NCBI GenBank assembly: GCA_947483075.1
Contig: CANKLE010000014.1
Coordinates: 1 to 52,807, forward strand
Origin: Flavobacteriaceae bacterium
GTDB taxonomy: Bacteria > Bacteroidota > Bacteroidia > Flavobacteriales > Flavobacteriaceae
Direction of reading: 5' to 3'
Length of the DNA stretch: 52,807 nucleotides
Shown one piece after another: positions 36,678 to 46,797 of this stretch. How positions within the stretch are numbered: position 1 is the stretch's first letter; each line of letters opens with the position of its first letter. Below the pieces are notes generated by a model. The model did no database searches and was not told where the DNA came from. It was given only the letters and a program-made list of their open reading frames with translations. The position numbers and the translations under genes were made by a program.

Positions 36678-39179
36678 ATGGCAAAGAATTTAGTGATAGT
36701 GGAGTCGCCTGCTAAGGCAAAAACAATCGAGAAATTTTTAGGTAGCGACTTCCAAGTAGAGTCGAGCTATGGCCACATTGCCGATTTGCCTTCCAAAGAA
36801 ATTGGGGTAGATGTGCTCAACGGATTTAAGCCCAAATACGAAGTTTCTCCCGACAAAAAAGCCTTAGTAAGCAAACTCAAAACCTTAGCTAAAAACGCCG
36901 AAATGGTATGGTTGGCTTCTGATGAGGACCGAGAAGGAGAAGCCATTTCTTGGCATTTGGCCGAAGAATTAAAATTAGACAAAGCCAAAACCAAACGAAT
37001 TGTTTTTCATGAGATCACCAAAACAGCCATTCTAAAAGCCATTGATAATCCAAGAGAGATCGATTACAATTTGGTCAATGCACAACAAGCCCGACGCGTC
37101 TTAGATCGTTTGGTGGGCTATGAATTGTCACCGGTATTGTGGCGAAAAGTAAAAGGAGGTTTGTCAGCCGGGCGCGTTCAATCGGTTTCTGTGCGTTTGA
37201 TTGTGGAGCGCGAACGCGAGATACAAGAATTTAACCCCATTGCCTCTTACAGTGTGGTGGCCGAATTTAGTACTGCGAATGGGAAAACGATGAAAGCCAA
37301 ATTGGCCAAAAATTTCAACACCAAGCAAGAAGCCACCAACTTTTTACAAAAAAATATAGATTCCAATTACCAGGTTAGTGATTTAGAAACCAAACCGGCC
37401 AAAAAATCACCAGCTGCCCCTTTTACTACTTCTACTTTGCAACAGGAAGCGGCACGTAAATTGTATTTGCCTGTGGGAATTACCATGCAATTGGCCCAAC
37501 GCTTGTACGAAGCGGGGTTAATTACCTACATGAGAACCGATAGCGTCAATCTTTCTAAAGAGGCTTCTGATGCGGCTCAGGCTGAAATCATTAGATCTTA
37601 CGGAAAAGAATATAGTAAACCAAGAACTTTTGCCAACAAAAGTAAAGGGGCACAAGAAGCCCACGAAGCCATTCGTCCTACTGATATGTCACGACATACC
37701 GTAAATGTAGACCGTGATCAGGCTCGCTTATATGATTTGATTTGGAAACGCACGCTGGCTTCTCAGATGAGTGAAGCCGAATTGGAGCGTACACAAGTTA
37801 AAATTTCAGCGTCTACCCACAACGACCTATTCACGGCTTCGGGCGAAGTATTGCTGTTTGAAGGGTTTCTTAAAGTATACTTAGAAGGCAGTGACGACGA
37901 CGACGAAGAGCAAGAAACCTTATTGCCGGCTGTAAAAGTAAATGAATTACTTCAGCAAAATTACATTACGGCAACCGAACGGTATTCTAGAGCAGCAGCA
38001 CGTTATACCGAGGCGTCTTTAGTAAAAAAATTAGAAGAATTGGGAATTGGTCGTCCCTCTACCTATGCGCCAACTATCTCTACAATTATAGGTAGAAATT
38101 ACGTAGAGAAAGGCAATTTAGAAGGGCAAGAACGCAAGTATACGCAATTGACTTTGCAGGCGAATACTATTCAGGAGCAACTGCTCAAAGAAAATACAGG
38201 CTCAGATAAAGGGAAATTAGTGCCTACCGATATTGGTACGATTGTTACCGATTTCTTGGTGAAGAATTTTGGCAGTATTCTCGATTATCATTTCACCGCC
38301 AAAGTAGAGCAAGATTTTGACGAAATTGCCGAGGGTAATGTCAATTGGTCTAAAATGATGCAGGAGTTCTACGATAAATTTCACCCCAATGTACTAGACG
38401 TTGAGGCCAATGCCGAACGCGAAAGTGGGGAGCGAATTTTGGGAGTAGAACCCGCGACAGGAAAGCAAGTAAGCGTGCGTTTGGGTAAATTTGGTCCGAT
38501 GGTTCAAATAGGCGACGCCGAGGCCGAAGACAAGAAATTTGCCAGCTTAATGAATGACCAAAACATTGGTACAATAACCTTAGCCGACGCTTTGCAATTG
38601 TTTTTATTACCCAAAAATTTGGGCGAATACAAAGGCGAGGTGATCGAAGTGAATAATGGTCGTTTTGGACCCTATGTAAAATTTGGTACGCAGTTTATCT
38701 CTTTGCCTAGAGGGGAGGATCCGATGAACGTGACCCTTGATAGAGCACAAGAATTGATTGACGAGAAAGCCAAAGCCGATGCGCCCATTGGCATGTATCA
38801 AAATGAACCCGTTCAAAAAGGGGTGGGCCGATTTGGTCCATTTATCAAATGGAACGGCCTATTTATAAACGTCAATAAAAAATACAATTTCGATCAGTTG
38901 TCTCAAACGGACATCGAACAATTAATAGCTGAAAAACTGCAAAAAGAGGTCGATAAAGTTATTCACCATTGGAAAGCAGAAGGGATTGTGGTCGAAAAAG
39001 CCCGTTGGGGAAGATCGGTTATCCTAAAAGGGAAACTAAAAATTGAATTGAGCAAAGACGTCGATGCAACCACTCTTACGTTGGCTCAAGTAGAGGAAAT
39101 TATTGCCAAAAAAGCACCGGCTAAAAAAACCGCAGCCAAAAAGGCACCGGCAAAAAAATCAACTCCAAAAAAGAAATAA
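36678..39179 (+). CDS. topA: DNA topoisomerase I
   Basis: 833 aa from ATG 36678 (MAKNLVIVESPAKAKTIEKF). Toprim domain with VIVESPAKA and the acidic DEDREGEAISWHL; active-site Tyr in GLITYMRTDSVNLS. The C-terminal part has repeats (LGKFGPMVQIGD, NGRFGPYVKFG, GRFGPFIKWNG) without zinc-finger Cys, then a Lys/Ala-rich tail (KKAPAKKTAAKKAPAKK) that likely binds DNA. Relaxes negative supercoils. The downstream arginase-fold gene starts one base after the stop. Confidence 0.97.
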   Translation: MAKNLVIVESPAKAKTIEKFLGSDFQVESSYGHIADLPSKEIGVDVLNGFKPKYEVSPDKKALVSKLKTLAKNAEMVWLASDEDREGEAISWHLAEELKLDKAKTKRIVFHEITKTAILKAIDNPREIDYNLVNAQQARRVLDRLVGYELSPVLWRKVKGGLSAGRVQSVSVRLIVEREREIQEFNPIASYSVVAEFSTANGKTMKAKLAKNFNTKQEATNFLQKNIDSNYQVSDLETKPAKKSPAAPFTTSTLQQEAARKLYLPVGITMQLAQRLYEAGLITYMRTDSVNLSKEASDAAQAEIIRSYGKEYSKPRTFANKSKGAQEAHEAIRPTDMSRHTVNVDRDQARLYDLIWKRTLASQMSEAELERTQVKISASTHNDLFTASGEVLLFEGFLKVYLEGSDDDDEEQETLLPAVKVNELLQQNYITATERYSRAAARYTEASLVKKLEELGIGRPSTYAPTISTIIGRNYVEKGNLEGQERKYTQLTLQANTIQEQLLKENTGSDKGKLVPTDIGTIVTDFLVKNFGSILDYHFTAKVEQDFDEIAEGNVNWSKMMQEFYDKFHPNVLDVEANAERESGERILGVEPATGKQVSVRLGKFGPMVQIGDAEAEDKKFASLMNDQNIGTITLADALQLFLLPKNLGEYKGEVIEVNNGRFGPYVKFGTQFISLPRGEDPMNVTLDRAQELIDEKAKADAPIGMYQNEPVQKGVGRFGPFIKWNGLFINVNKKYNFDQLSQTDIEQLIAEKLQKEVDKVIHHWKAEGIVVEKARWGRSVILKGKLKIELSKDVDATTLTLAQVEEIIAKKAPAKKTAAKKAPAKKSTPKKK

Positions 39180-39180
39180 A

Positions 39181-40329
39181 GTGGACTATACTTTTTTGAC
39201 CCCAATATCAGATGACGTTTTATCGTTTGTAGGCCATTTAACTCCGCAGCATTTGGGTGCAAAAATGCTATTGCATACGCCCTATGATTTTCCGAATCTC
39301 AACGAAATAAAGTTGGCTTTGATTGGGGTAAATGAAACACGCGGAAGCAGAAGGGAAGCTTCGTATGAATTAACAGCAATTCGTAAAGAATTATACGGAT
39401 TGTTTCCAGGAAATTGGAATGTGAGCATCGCTGATTTAGGCGACATCAAATCGGGAGATTCTATTGACGACACCTATTTTGCCTTGCAACAACTCGTAAA
39501 ATCGTTACTCAAAAACAATTGCATACCTATTATATTAGGTGGCACCCAAGATTTAACCTATCCCTTGTATCGCGCCTATGACGGCTTGGAGCAAATGGTA
39601 AATCTAGTAGCCATTGATAGTCGATTTGATTTTGGAAAAGAAAAAGACCCCCTATCAGCGGGCTCTTACCTCACCAAAATTATCATTGACGAGCCAAATA
39701 ATTTATTTAATTTTAGCAACATAGGTTACCAAACCTATTACAATTCGCAGGAAGAAATTGATTTGGTTGAGAAATTGTTTTTTGACGCCTATCGACTAGG
39801 GGATATTGCAAACAATATCGTGTTGGCAGAGCCTGTTTTCAGAGATGCAGACTGTGTGAGTATTGATTTGAATGCAGTAAAATCAGCCGACTCAGGCAAT
39901 TTTAATTACTTTAGCCCGAATGGGTTTACAGGCAAAGAAATTTGTGCTTTGGCACGCTATGCCGGTATAAGTGACAAAGTAAGTTCTTTTGGTGTTTTTA
40001 ATCACGAAGGTTCAGAACAAGAAGCAGTGCTGTTTGCGCAAATTGTATGGTATTTTATAGAAGGAGTTCAACATCGTTCTAATGAATATCCTTATGGCAG
40101 CAAAGAACACTACCTTAAATATATTGTTCCGCTAGAAGGCGAAGAATTAATTTTTTATAAGAGCAATAAAACAGAACGTTGGTGGATTGAAATTCCTCAT
40201 TTGAGTTCGAGCAATAATAAATTAAAAAAAAGCACGTTATTACCTTGTTCGCATGAGGAGTACTTAGGTGCTTGTAATCAGGAAATTCCAGAAAGATGGT
40301 GGAAAGCCCAACGAAAAAATCTGATATAA
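39181..40329 (+). CDS. Arginase/formimidoylglutamase-fold protein with degenerate metal site
   Basis: 382 aa from the GTG at 39181; a longer frame to 39103 runs through the topA tail in another frame. The ureohydrolase fold is recognisable, but ligand motifs are altered: GGDHS is GGTQD (His to Gln), DAHxD is DSRFD (His to Arg), and DxD is SIDLN (Asp to Asn). Three of six expected Mn ligands are therefore missing and arginase or HutG activity is unlikely. It is coupled to topA and lies just upstream of gldK. Possible role: a non-catalytic protein tied to gliding/T9SS or an enzyme of altered chemistry; unproven. Confidence 0.82.
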   Translation: MDYTFLTPISDDVLSFVGHLTPQHLGAKMLLHTPYDFPNLNEIKLALIGVNETRGSRREASYELTAIRKELYGLFPGNWNVSIADLGDIKSGDSIDDTYFALQQLVKSLLKNNCIPIILGGTQDLTYPLYRAYDGLEQMVNLVAIDSRFDFGKEKDPLSAGSYLTKIIIDEPNNLFNFSNIGYQTYYNSQEEIDLVEKLFFDAYRLGDIANNIVLAEPVFRDADCVSIDLNAVKSADSGNFNYFSPNGFTGKEICALARYAGISDKVSSFGVFNHEGSEQEAVLFAQIVWYFIEGVQHRSNEYPYGSKEHYLKYIVPLEGEELIFYKSNKTERWWIEIPHLSSSNNKLKKSTLLPCSHEEYLGACNQEIPERWWKAQRKNLI

Positions 40330-40462
40330 TATTTCTTATTAAGATAGCTAATGTATAAATTAAATATTAATACAAATCTTACAAAAAAGAATAAAAACCG
40401 CACTTAATCGATTAATTTAGTATTTTAACGATGTTTCTGCCCTGATTTTAGAACGAAGTTTT

Positions 40463-40488
40463 TATTTTTGTTTCCGGAAATAATTTTG
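40463..40488 (+). promoter_or_regulatory. Candidate promoter elements of gldKLMN
   Basis: Two -7-like boxes, TATTTTTG (40463-40470) and TAATTTTG (40481-40488), lie about 80-105 nt upstream of the gldK ATG. No ideal -33 box is seen for either. The 239-bp gap before gldK holds no gene. Confidence 0.35.
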
Positions 40489-40568
40489 ATACAATTAATT
40501 GTTTTTTAAAAAAATAATAAATAGGTTTACGGCCTCAAAAATACAATACATACATAACCCAAATTTAT

Positions 40569-41999
40569 ATGAAGAAATTCATTGCATTTACAGTAATTTC
40601 AGCTTTTTTAGTGAGCTGTGGTGGATCGAGTGACAAAGGTGAATTAGTAGGAGTTAAAGGCAGAAAATGGTATCCTGAGAAACCACTTGGTATGACTTTA
40701 GTGCCTGGAGGCGCATTTATTATGGGTAAATCAGATGATGATTTGGCTAATATTCAAGATGCTCCTACCAAAACAGTTACTGTTCGTTCTTTTTATATGG
40801 ATGAAACCGAAATTACAAATAGCGAATACCGTGAATTTGTAGAATGGGTAAAAGATTCTACTATCCGTGTTCGATTGGCTATTTTGGCTGATGAGCTAGG
40901 AGGAGGCGCACCCGCTGGTGGAGCTGCCGCTGGAGCCAAACCTGCCAAAGGGGGTAAAGGCGCAAAAGGAGGAAGCATTGATGACTTCAAATTCAATGAC
41001 AAAGATCCTGCTAAAATGACTGCTTACGATAAATACATGTACGAGAACTATTACAGCGTTGGTACAGAAGAAGATCCGTATGCGGGTAGAAAGCTAAACC
41101 GAAATGTAAAATTGATCAAAGACACCTCTAAATACCCAGATGAATATTACACAGAAGTAATGGATTCGATGTACATCCCAATGGCAGAAGCCTACAACGG
41201 ATTGCGTACTATTGATGCAAGTAAATTAAAGTTCAGATACTCTTGGTTGGATATTCAAGCTGCGGCTAAAGCAAAAACAGGCAGAAGAAAAGATTTCATT
41301 CGTACAGAAACTCGCCCTATTTATCCTGATACAACCGTTTGGATTAAAGATTTTGCTTATTCGTATAATGATCCAATGCACAACGATTATTTATGGCATC
41401 AAGCCTACTCAGAATATCCAGTTGTAGGGGTAAATTGGCACCAAGCAAAAGCATTTTGTGCTTGGAGAACCTTAAAGAAAAATGCCTACATCAAGTCTAA
41501 GAAAAACGGAAGAGATTTAACCAATGCCTTTCGTTTGCCCACAGAAGCAGAGTGGGAATATTCTGCACGTGGCGGATTGCAATCAGGAACTTTCCCTTGG
41601 GGAGGTCCTTACGCTAAAAATGACCGAGGTTGTTTCTTAGCAAACTTTAAACCAAATCGCGGGGATTACGCTGCAGACCAAGCATTATATACGGTTGAAG
41701 CAAAATCATTTGAGCCTAATGGATACAATTTGTATAATATGGCAGGAAATGTTGCAGAATGGACAGATACTTCCTACGATGCAGGGGCTTATGAATTCGT
41801 ATCTACTATGAATCCTAATGTACCCGACTTGAAAAATCAACGCAAAGTTGTTCGAGGAGGATCCTGGAAAGACGTTGCCTATTTCTTACAAGTTAGCACT
41901 CGTGATTTTGAATATGCAGATACTTCTAGAAGTTATATTGGTTTCAGAACCGTTCAAGATTATATGGGAACTTCGGTTACCGGAAACACAAAAAAATAA
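40569..41999 (+). CDS. gldK: T9SS ring lipoprotein GldK
   Basis: 476 aa. Lipoprotein signal MKKFIAFTVISAFLVSC. The FGE-sulfatase-like fold (LVPGGAFIMGKSDDD, ETEITNSEYREFVEW, FRLPTEAEWEYSARGG, NVAEWTD, VVRGGSWKD, GFRTVQDY) is typical of GldK/PorK. A Gly/Ala/Lys-rich linker (about 110-137) interrupts the domain. GldK with GldN forms the periplasmic ring of the T9SS at the outer membrane. First gene of gldK-gldL-gldM-gldN. Confidence 0.97.
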   Translation: MKKFIAFTVISAFLVSCGGSSDKGELVGVKGRKWYPEKPLGMTLVPGGAFIMGKSDDDLANIQDAPTKTVTVRSFYMDETEITNSEYREFVEWVKDSTIRVRLAILADELGGGAPAGGAAAGAKPAKGGKGAKGGSIDDFKFNDKDPAKMTAYDKYMYENYYSVGTEEDPYAGRKLNRNVKLIKDTSKYPDEYYTEVMDSMYIPMAEAYNGLRTIDASKLKFRYSWLDIQAAAKAKTGRRKDFIRTETRPIYPDTTVWIKDFAYSYNDPMHNDYLWHQAYSEYPVVGVNWHQAKAFCAWRTLKKNAYIKSKKNGRDLTNAFRLPTEAEWEYSARGGLQSGTFPWGGPYAKNDRGCFLANFKPNRGDYAADQALYTVEAKSFEPNGYNLYNMAGNVAEWTDTSYDAGAYEFVSTMNPNVPDLKNQRKVVRGGSWKDVAYFLQVSTRDFEYADTSRSYIGFRTVQDYMGTSVTGNTKK

Positions 42000-42047
42000 T
42001 TTAACCAACTATTTATATTAACTTAAACTTAACTAAATTTTTTTATT

Positions 42048-42695
42048 ATGGCATTATTAAGCAAAAAAGCAATGAACTTCGCATACGGTATGGGAGCTGC
42101 AGTAGTAATTATCGGAGCATTATTCAAAATTACACACATTGAATTCGGATTTATTACAGGTAATCTAATGTTAACAATTGGTTTAGTTACAGAGGCTTTA
42201 ATTTTTGGTTTATCTGCTTTTGAGCCAGTTGATGATGAATTGGATTGGTCATTAGTTTATCCAGAATTAGCTGGTGGAGAAGCCAAAAAGAAAGGCGCTA
42301 AATCTGATGATGCCGACGCTCAAGGATTATTGTCTAAAAAATTAGATGAAATGTTGAAAGAAGCTAAGATTGATAGTGAATTGATGACTAGCTTAGGCAA
42401 TAGTATCAAAAACTTTGAATCAGCTGCCAAAGGAATTTCTCCTACAGTAGATTCAATTGCATCTACCAAAAAATACAGCGAAGAATTAAACTTAGCTGCA
42501 GCACAAATGGAATCATTGAACAGCTTATACAAAATTCAATTGGAAAGTGCTTCTAGAAATGCACAAATCAATGATGAAGTTGCTGAAAACAACTTAAAAT
42601 TAAAAGATCAAATGCAATCATTAACTTCAAACTTGTCATCATTAAACAATGTGTATGGAGGAATGTTATCTGCTATGAGCAACAAAGGGAACTAG
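42048..42695 (+). CDS. gldL: T9SS/gliding motor protein GldL
   Basis: 215 aa. Two N-terminal membrane helices (about 9-28 and 33-55; YGMGAAVVIIGALFKITH, GNLMLTIGLVTEALIFGLSA), then a long cytoplasmic coiled-coil part. The Glu in the second helix is the position linked to proton use in the GldLM motor. With GldM it turns the proton gradient into T9SS and gliding motion. Lies 48 bp after gldK. Confidence 0.97.
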   Translation: MALLSKKAMNFAYGMGAAVVIIGALFKITHIEFGFITGNLMLTIGLVTEALIFGLSAFEPVDDELDWSLVYPELAGGEAKKKGAKSDDADAQGLLSKKLDEMLKEAKIDSELMTSLGNSIKNFESAAKGISPTVDSIASTKKYSEELNLAAAQMESLNSLYKIQLESASRNAQINDEVAENNLKLKDQMQSLTSNLSSLNNVYGGMLSAMSNKGN

Positions 42696-42743
42696 TATCT
42701 TCCACATTTTTAATATATAAACTAAATAAATTAAGTAGAAAAA

Positions 42744-44291
42744 ATGGCAGGAGGAAAATTAACCCCTAGACAGAAGATGATTAACCTGATGTACTTGGTT
42801 TTCATCGCGATGTTAGCATTAAATATGTCAAAAGAAGTATTAACGGCTTTTGGTATTTTGAATTCAAAAATTGTAGAGTCAAATACACTTACAGATACAA
42901 GAAACGAATCTTCATTTCTTCAACTAGCGCAAAAAGCAAAAGACCAACCAGGTCAATACGGTGATAAAAAAGCTAAAGTTGAAAAAATAAGAGCGCTATC
43001 TAAGGAATTCAACGATTATATTGAAGGAATAAAAGAAATTGCCGCAAAAGGATATGTGGTGGACAAAGACGGAAATTATCCATGCGAACAAATGGATAAA
43101 AGTGATGCTATTGATAATTTATTTTACATAGGAGATAGAGAATCGCCTAAAGCAAAAGAGTTTTTAAATAAAATTCAAACTTATGCTGCTGAAATAAAAA
43201 GAATTGGCGGAAGTTCAATTGCAGATGTAGAAATGAAAAAAATCGAGAAAAGATTTGCAACCGAAGCTGTTTATTCAGAAAAAGCAGGTGCAAAACTACC
43301 TTGGTTGGATTATAACTACCATCATTTCCCTTTAATTGCGTCAATTACAAAATTATCTCAATTACAAGCGGATATCAAAACAACAGAAAGTGATGTTATG
43401 ACAGGAATGTTCCAATCTGACTTAGTTGCTGCGGCTTCTTTAACCGCTTACCAACCGATTGTTGTTCCTGAAAAAACAGCGTTTTTTCAAGGCGAAGCTG
43501 TAAAAGGAAAAATTATCTTAGGAAAATTTGATCCGAACTTGGTTGCTAAATCAGTTATCGTAAACGGTACATCAGTTAAAGCAACTGCTGGACAAGCAGA
43601 GTTTTCTTTTGGAGCAGGTAATATAGGTGAGCATGAAATTACGGGTTCATTCAACTTTGATGAAAACGGAAAAGTAATTAGCTTACCAATCAAAGGAAAT
43701 TATGTGGTAGTACCTAAACCAAATTCAGCTACTATCTCTGCTGATAAAATGAATGTGGTTTACCGTGGTGTTACCAACCCAATGACCATCTCTTTTGCTG
43801 GGATTTCTTCTGATAAAGTTTCTGCCTCTGCACCCGGTTTAAGTTCTAATGGTAAACCAGGTTCTTACAAAATGAATCCAGGTTCAGGTACCGAAGTTGC
43901 TATTAATGTATCGGGTACATTACCAGATAATTCAAAAGTATCAGACAAAAAAATATTCCGTATCAAAAGTATCCCTGCACCAACAGGATGTATTGGTGGT
44001 GAGTACGGTGTAGTGAAAGGCGCGAAATCTCGTTTAGAAGTTTCTCAAATTACAGCTAAAATGTTGGACTTCGATTTTGAAGTAAATTTGAGAGTTACCG
44101 GATTTAGTCTGAAAGTTGCTGGACAAGCTACTGTAGTAGTTGCTGGAGATCGTGTAAATGCACAATGTAAAGCTGCTTTAGCAAAAGCGGGTAGAGGTGA
44201 TCAAGTTACTATTTCTGATATTAAAACTAAATTAGAAGGTTCTGATATTTTGTTATCAAGAACAGCGGTTGTTATTTACGAAATACAATAA
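42744..44291 (+). CDS. gldM: T9SS/gliding motor protein GldM
   Basis: 515 aa. A single N-terminal membrane helix (about 14-35; MINLMYLVFIAMLALNMS) is followed by a large periplasmic region with four domains in known structures. Family marks: SKEVLTAFGILN, WLDYNYHHFPLIASITKLSQ and the C-terminal Ig-like part. GldM joins the inner-membrane GldL pentamer to the GldKN ring. Confidence 0.97.
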   Translation: MAGGKLTPRQKMINLMYLVFIAMLALNMSKEVLTAFGILNSKIVESNTLTDTRNESSFLQLAQKAKDQPGQYGDKKAKVEKIRALSKEFNDYIEGIKEIAAKGYVVDKDGNYPCEQMDKSDAIDNLFYIGDRESPKAKEFLNKIQTYAAEIKRIGGSSIADVEMKKIEKRFATEAVYSEKAGAKLPWLDYNYHHFPLIASITKLSQLQADIKTTESDVMTGMFQSDLVAAASLTAYQPIVVPEKTAFFQGEAVKGKIILGKFDPNLVAKSVIVNGTSVKATAGQAEFSFGAGNIGEHEITGSFNFDENGKVISLPIKGNYVVVPKPNSATISADKMNVVYRGVTNPMTISFAGISSDKVSASAPGLSSNGKPGSYKMNPGSGTEVAINVSGTLPDNSKVSDKKIFRIKSIPAPTGCIGGEYGVVKGAKSRLEVSQITAKMLDFDFEVNLRVTGFSLKVAGQATVVVAGDRVNAQCKAALAKAGRGDQVTISDIKTKLEGSDILLSRTAVVIYEIQ

Positions 44292-44336
44292 TTTAAGTTA
44301 GCCTTACCTACTTAAATAACTTAATGTTATAAGACA

Positions 44337-45245
44337 ATGATAAAAAATGTAATACTTGCTAGTTTGTTCTTCTGTGGAAGTTTAGCCATGGCACAGTCTA
44401 ATCTGTTAAATGCTAAAGTACCTTCAGAAATTGGTAAAAAAACACCAGCACAACTCAATTCTGATAACGATAAGCCTATGCCTTATGGCTATGTGCATGA
44501 TCGCGATGTATTAATGGGAAAAACTACATGGGAAGTAATCGACTTAGATGAGCGTATTAATTTCCCGTTGTATTACCCAATTGACACGTCTAATATTGGG
44601 AAAGAAAGAAGATCATTGTTTGATGTGTTGTTGAAAGGCATTAAGTCAGGTAAAATAACAGAAGTGTATACAGACAGTTATTTTAATACCAAAAAAACCT
44701 TCAAAGATATGAGTACCTCGTTTACTTATATTGATACAACCAATGCAGGTAAAGAGGAAATAAACAACTACCCAGAAGATTACAAAGCGGGTAAAAAAGT
44801 ACTTGATCCTCAATACATCAATAAAAAAGAATTAGGAGCTATTGATGTTTCTGATTACAAAATAAAAGGATTTTGGTATTTTGACAAACGTCAAAGTGAA
44901 TTGAAATATCGTTTAATTGGTATTTGTCCGGTTTCTCCAGAGGCCAAAGAAATTGGCGCTGAAAACCAAGATTTTATTGAATTGTTTTGGGTTTATTTCC
45001 CTGCTGTTCGGGATGTTTTACACGAGGCCAAGGCATTCAATAATCGCAACTCTGCGATGCCTGTTACCTTTGATGATTTGCTAAATTCGAGAAGATTTAA
45101 CGGAGAAATATACAAAGAAGAAAACGTATATGGTGACCGTGAGATTTCTGAATACATGAGAGAAAATTCTCAAATGCAATTGTTAGAGTCAGATCGTGTG
45201 AAAGATAAAATTCGCGATTTTGAACATGATATGTGGAATTACTAA
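44337..45245 (+). CDS. gldN: T9SS ring protein GldN
   Basis: 302 aa. Signal peptide MIKNVILASLFFCGSLAMAQ. YGYVHDRDVLMGKTTWEVID, ERINFPLYYPID, YKIKGFWYFDKRQSELKYRL and FWVYFPAVRDVL are GldN/PorN features. Partner of GldK in the periplasmic ring. Followed by a terminator that ends the operon. Confidence 0.97.
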   Translation: MIKNVILASLFFCGSLAMAQSNLLNAKVPSEIGKKTPAQLNSDNDKPMPYGYVHDRDVLMGKTTWEVIDLDERINFPLYYPIDTSNIGKERRSLFDVLLKGIKSGKITEVYTDSYFNTKKTFKDMSTSFTYIDTTNAGKEEINNYPEDYKAGKKVLDPQYINKKELGAIDVSDYKIKGFWYFDKRQSELKYRLIGICPVSPEAKEIGAENQDFIELFWVYFPAVRDVLHEAKAFNNRNSAMPVTFDDLLNSRRFNGEIYKEENVYGDREISEYMRENSQMQLLESDRVKDKIRDFEHDMWNY

Positions 45246-45266
45246 TGATTTCCAACTAAATATAAA

Positions 45267-45298
45267 TAAACTCCTATCAGTATTGGTAGGAGTTTTTT
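45267..45298 (+). terminator. Terminator of the gldKLMN operon
   Basis: CTCCTATCA (45271-45279) pairs with TGGTAGGAG (45284-45292), one G-T pair, followed by TTTTTT. Confidence 0.9.
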
Positions 45299-45305
45299 AT
45301 TTGAT

Positions 45306-46352
45306 ATGCTAGATTATATTATAGTTGGCTCTGGATTGGCAGGTATATCTTTTGCAGAAACTTTATTGCAAGAGCAAAAGACATTTGTGGTTATAGATGC
45401 GCCCATAACAAATTCGTCAAAAGTTGCTGGTGGCTTATACAATCCTGTAGTACTGAAACGATTTACGATGGTCTGGGAATCTGCTGCGCAAATGCAGTTG
45501 TTGGATCAGTTTTATGCAACAATTGAGCAAAGAATAGCCTGTTCTATCGATCACAAAGTAGCGGTACTTCGTAAATTTAATTCTATCGAGGAACAAAATA
45601 ATTGGTTTATTGCTTCTGATAAGCCAGGATTAGCCCATTACCTTTCCTCAAAATTATATTCCGAACGGTATTTGGGAATAGATTCCCCTTTTGATTACGG
45701 AGAAGTGTTGCATACGGGATATGTTGATGTAGCACTATTGCTTAAACAATACCAGAATTATTTACTTCAACAGCAGTATTTACTAAACGAACAATTTATT
45801 CATGCTGATTTGCAAATTCACGATTCATTCGTAAGCTATCGTGCTATCAAAGCACGTCGCCTCGTTTTTGCTGAAGGCTTTGCGATGAATGCCAATCCCT
45901 ACTTCAATCAATTGCCCTTAGAAGGGGTGAAAGGCGAATTGTTGCTCATAAAAGCGCCCTTATTGCAGCTCGACAAAATCCTTAACGCTTCTATTTTTAT
46001 TCTTCCCTTAGGAAATGATTTATACAAAGTGGGTGCCACCTACAATTGGGCCGACAAGTCAGATCTGCCTACGGCTGAAGGCAAACAAGAGTTGGTCGAT
46101 AAATTAGCCGAAGTTATTTGCTGTGAGTTTAAAGTACTTGATCATTTGGCGGGAGTTCGTCCTTCTGTAAAAGACCGGAAGGCCTTAGTTGGAACACATG
46201 CAGCCTATGCAAACGTGCATCTCCTGAACGGATTAGGAACGCGCGGGGTAATGCTGGGCCCCTATTTGGCCAAACTGCTTTTTAACCACATAGAATATGC
46301 CGAAGCACTACCGAAAGAGATAGATCTTCGACGATACGCCAAAAAAATCTAG
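45306..46352 (+). CDS. FAD-dependent oxidoreductase (DAO family)
   Basis: 348 aa. N-terminal dinucleotide fold YIIVGSGLAGISFAETLLQ with VVIDAP, then GGLYNPVVLKR and a C-terminal FAD contact LLNGLGTRGVMLGP. Related to the DAO/ThiO/MnmC oxidase group, but the substrate cannot be told. It begins 8 bp after the terminator that follows gldN and converges on the DUF983 gene with no gap for a terminator. Confidence 0.88.
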   Translation: MLDYIIVGSGLAGISFAETLLQEQKTFVVIDAPITNSSKVAGGLYNPVVLKRFTMVWESAAQMQLLDQFYATIEQRIACSIDHKVAVLRKFNSIEEQNNWFIASDKPGLAHYLSSKLYSERYLGIDSPFDYGEVLHTGYVDVALLLKQYQNYLLQQQYLLNEQFIHADLQIHDSFVSYRAIKARRLVFAEGFAMNANPYFNQLPLEGVKGELLLIKAPLLQLDKILNASIFILPLGNDLYKVGATYNWADKSDLPTAEGKQELVDKLAEVICCEFKVLDHLAGVRPSVKDRKALVGTHAAYANVHLLNGLGTRGVMLGPYLAKLLFNHIEYAEALPKEIDLRRYAKKI

Positions 46353-46353
46353 G

Positions 46354-46734
46354 TTATTTACTAGTTGACGGGTCGTAGGAGATAAACATATTGATGTATA
46401 TGTTTCTCGAAAGCCGAAGCACTAAGGGATAGAAAAGGAGTAAGCTTGCGATAATAGCGGCAAATGACTCTTTCAGGTTTAGTTTTATTAGCAAATAAGT
46501 TATCAGAAATACAACTACCCCAAGTGCCACATTCACTCCATAACTCACATACATAGCGCCGTAGAAGAAAGAAGGTTCTATTTGGTACTTCAATCCACAA
46601 TGGCTGCAATTATCTTGCATTTTAAGCAGTTTTGCTAAGTGATACGGGTTCTTGTCGAGGTACATATTTTCGTTTTGACATTTCGGACAACTTCCTGTTA
46701 AAATGCTATTTACTTTGGATCCTTTTTTTAACAT
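46354..46734 (-). CDS. DUF983 zinc-ribbon membrane protein
   Basis: 126 aa from ATG 46734 (MLKKGSKVNSILTGSCPKCQ); the TTG two codons upstream is less likely. Two CxxC knuckles (SCPKCQ, NCSHCG) make a zinc ribbon near the N-terminus, followed by two membrane helices (about 60-84 and 90-110). This is the DUF983 layout. Function unknown. It is divergent from the ABC-F gene. Confidence 0.88.
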   Translation of the reverse strand: MLKKGSKVNSILTGSCPKCQNENMYLDKNPYHLAKLLKMQDNCSHCGLKYQIEPSFFYGAMYVSYGVNVALGVVVFLITYLLIKLNLKESFAAIIASLLLFYPLVLRLSRNIYINMFISYDPSTSK

Positions 46735-46797
46735 TTGCAAAAATTTTTAACAAAGGTACTTTTTCAATTCCTTCCCTACGTAACATTTGTCACAATT

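Noticed and set aside
40569..41999. gldK as a second DGR target (C-type-lectin/FGE fold)
   Set aside because: The 3' end shows no run of NNY codons or GC shift and matches conserved GldK sequence.
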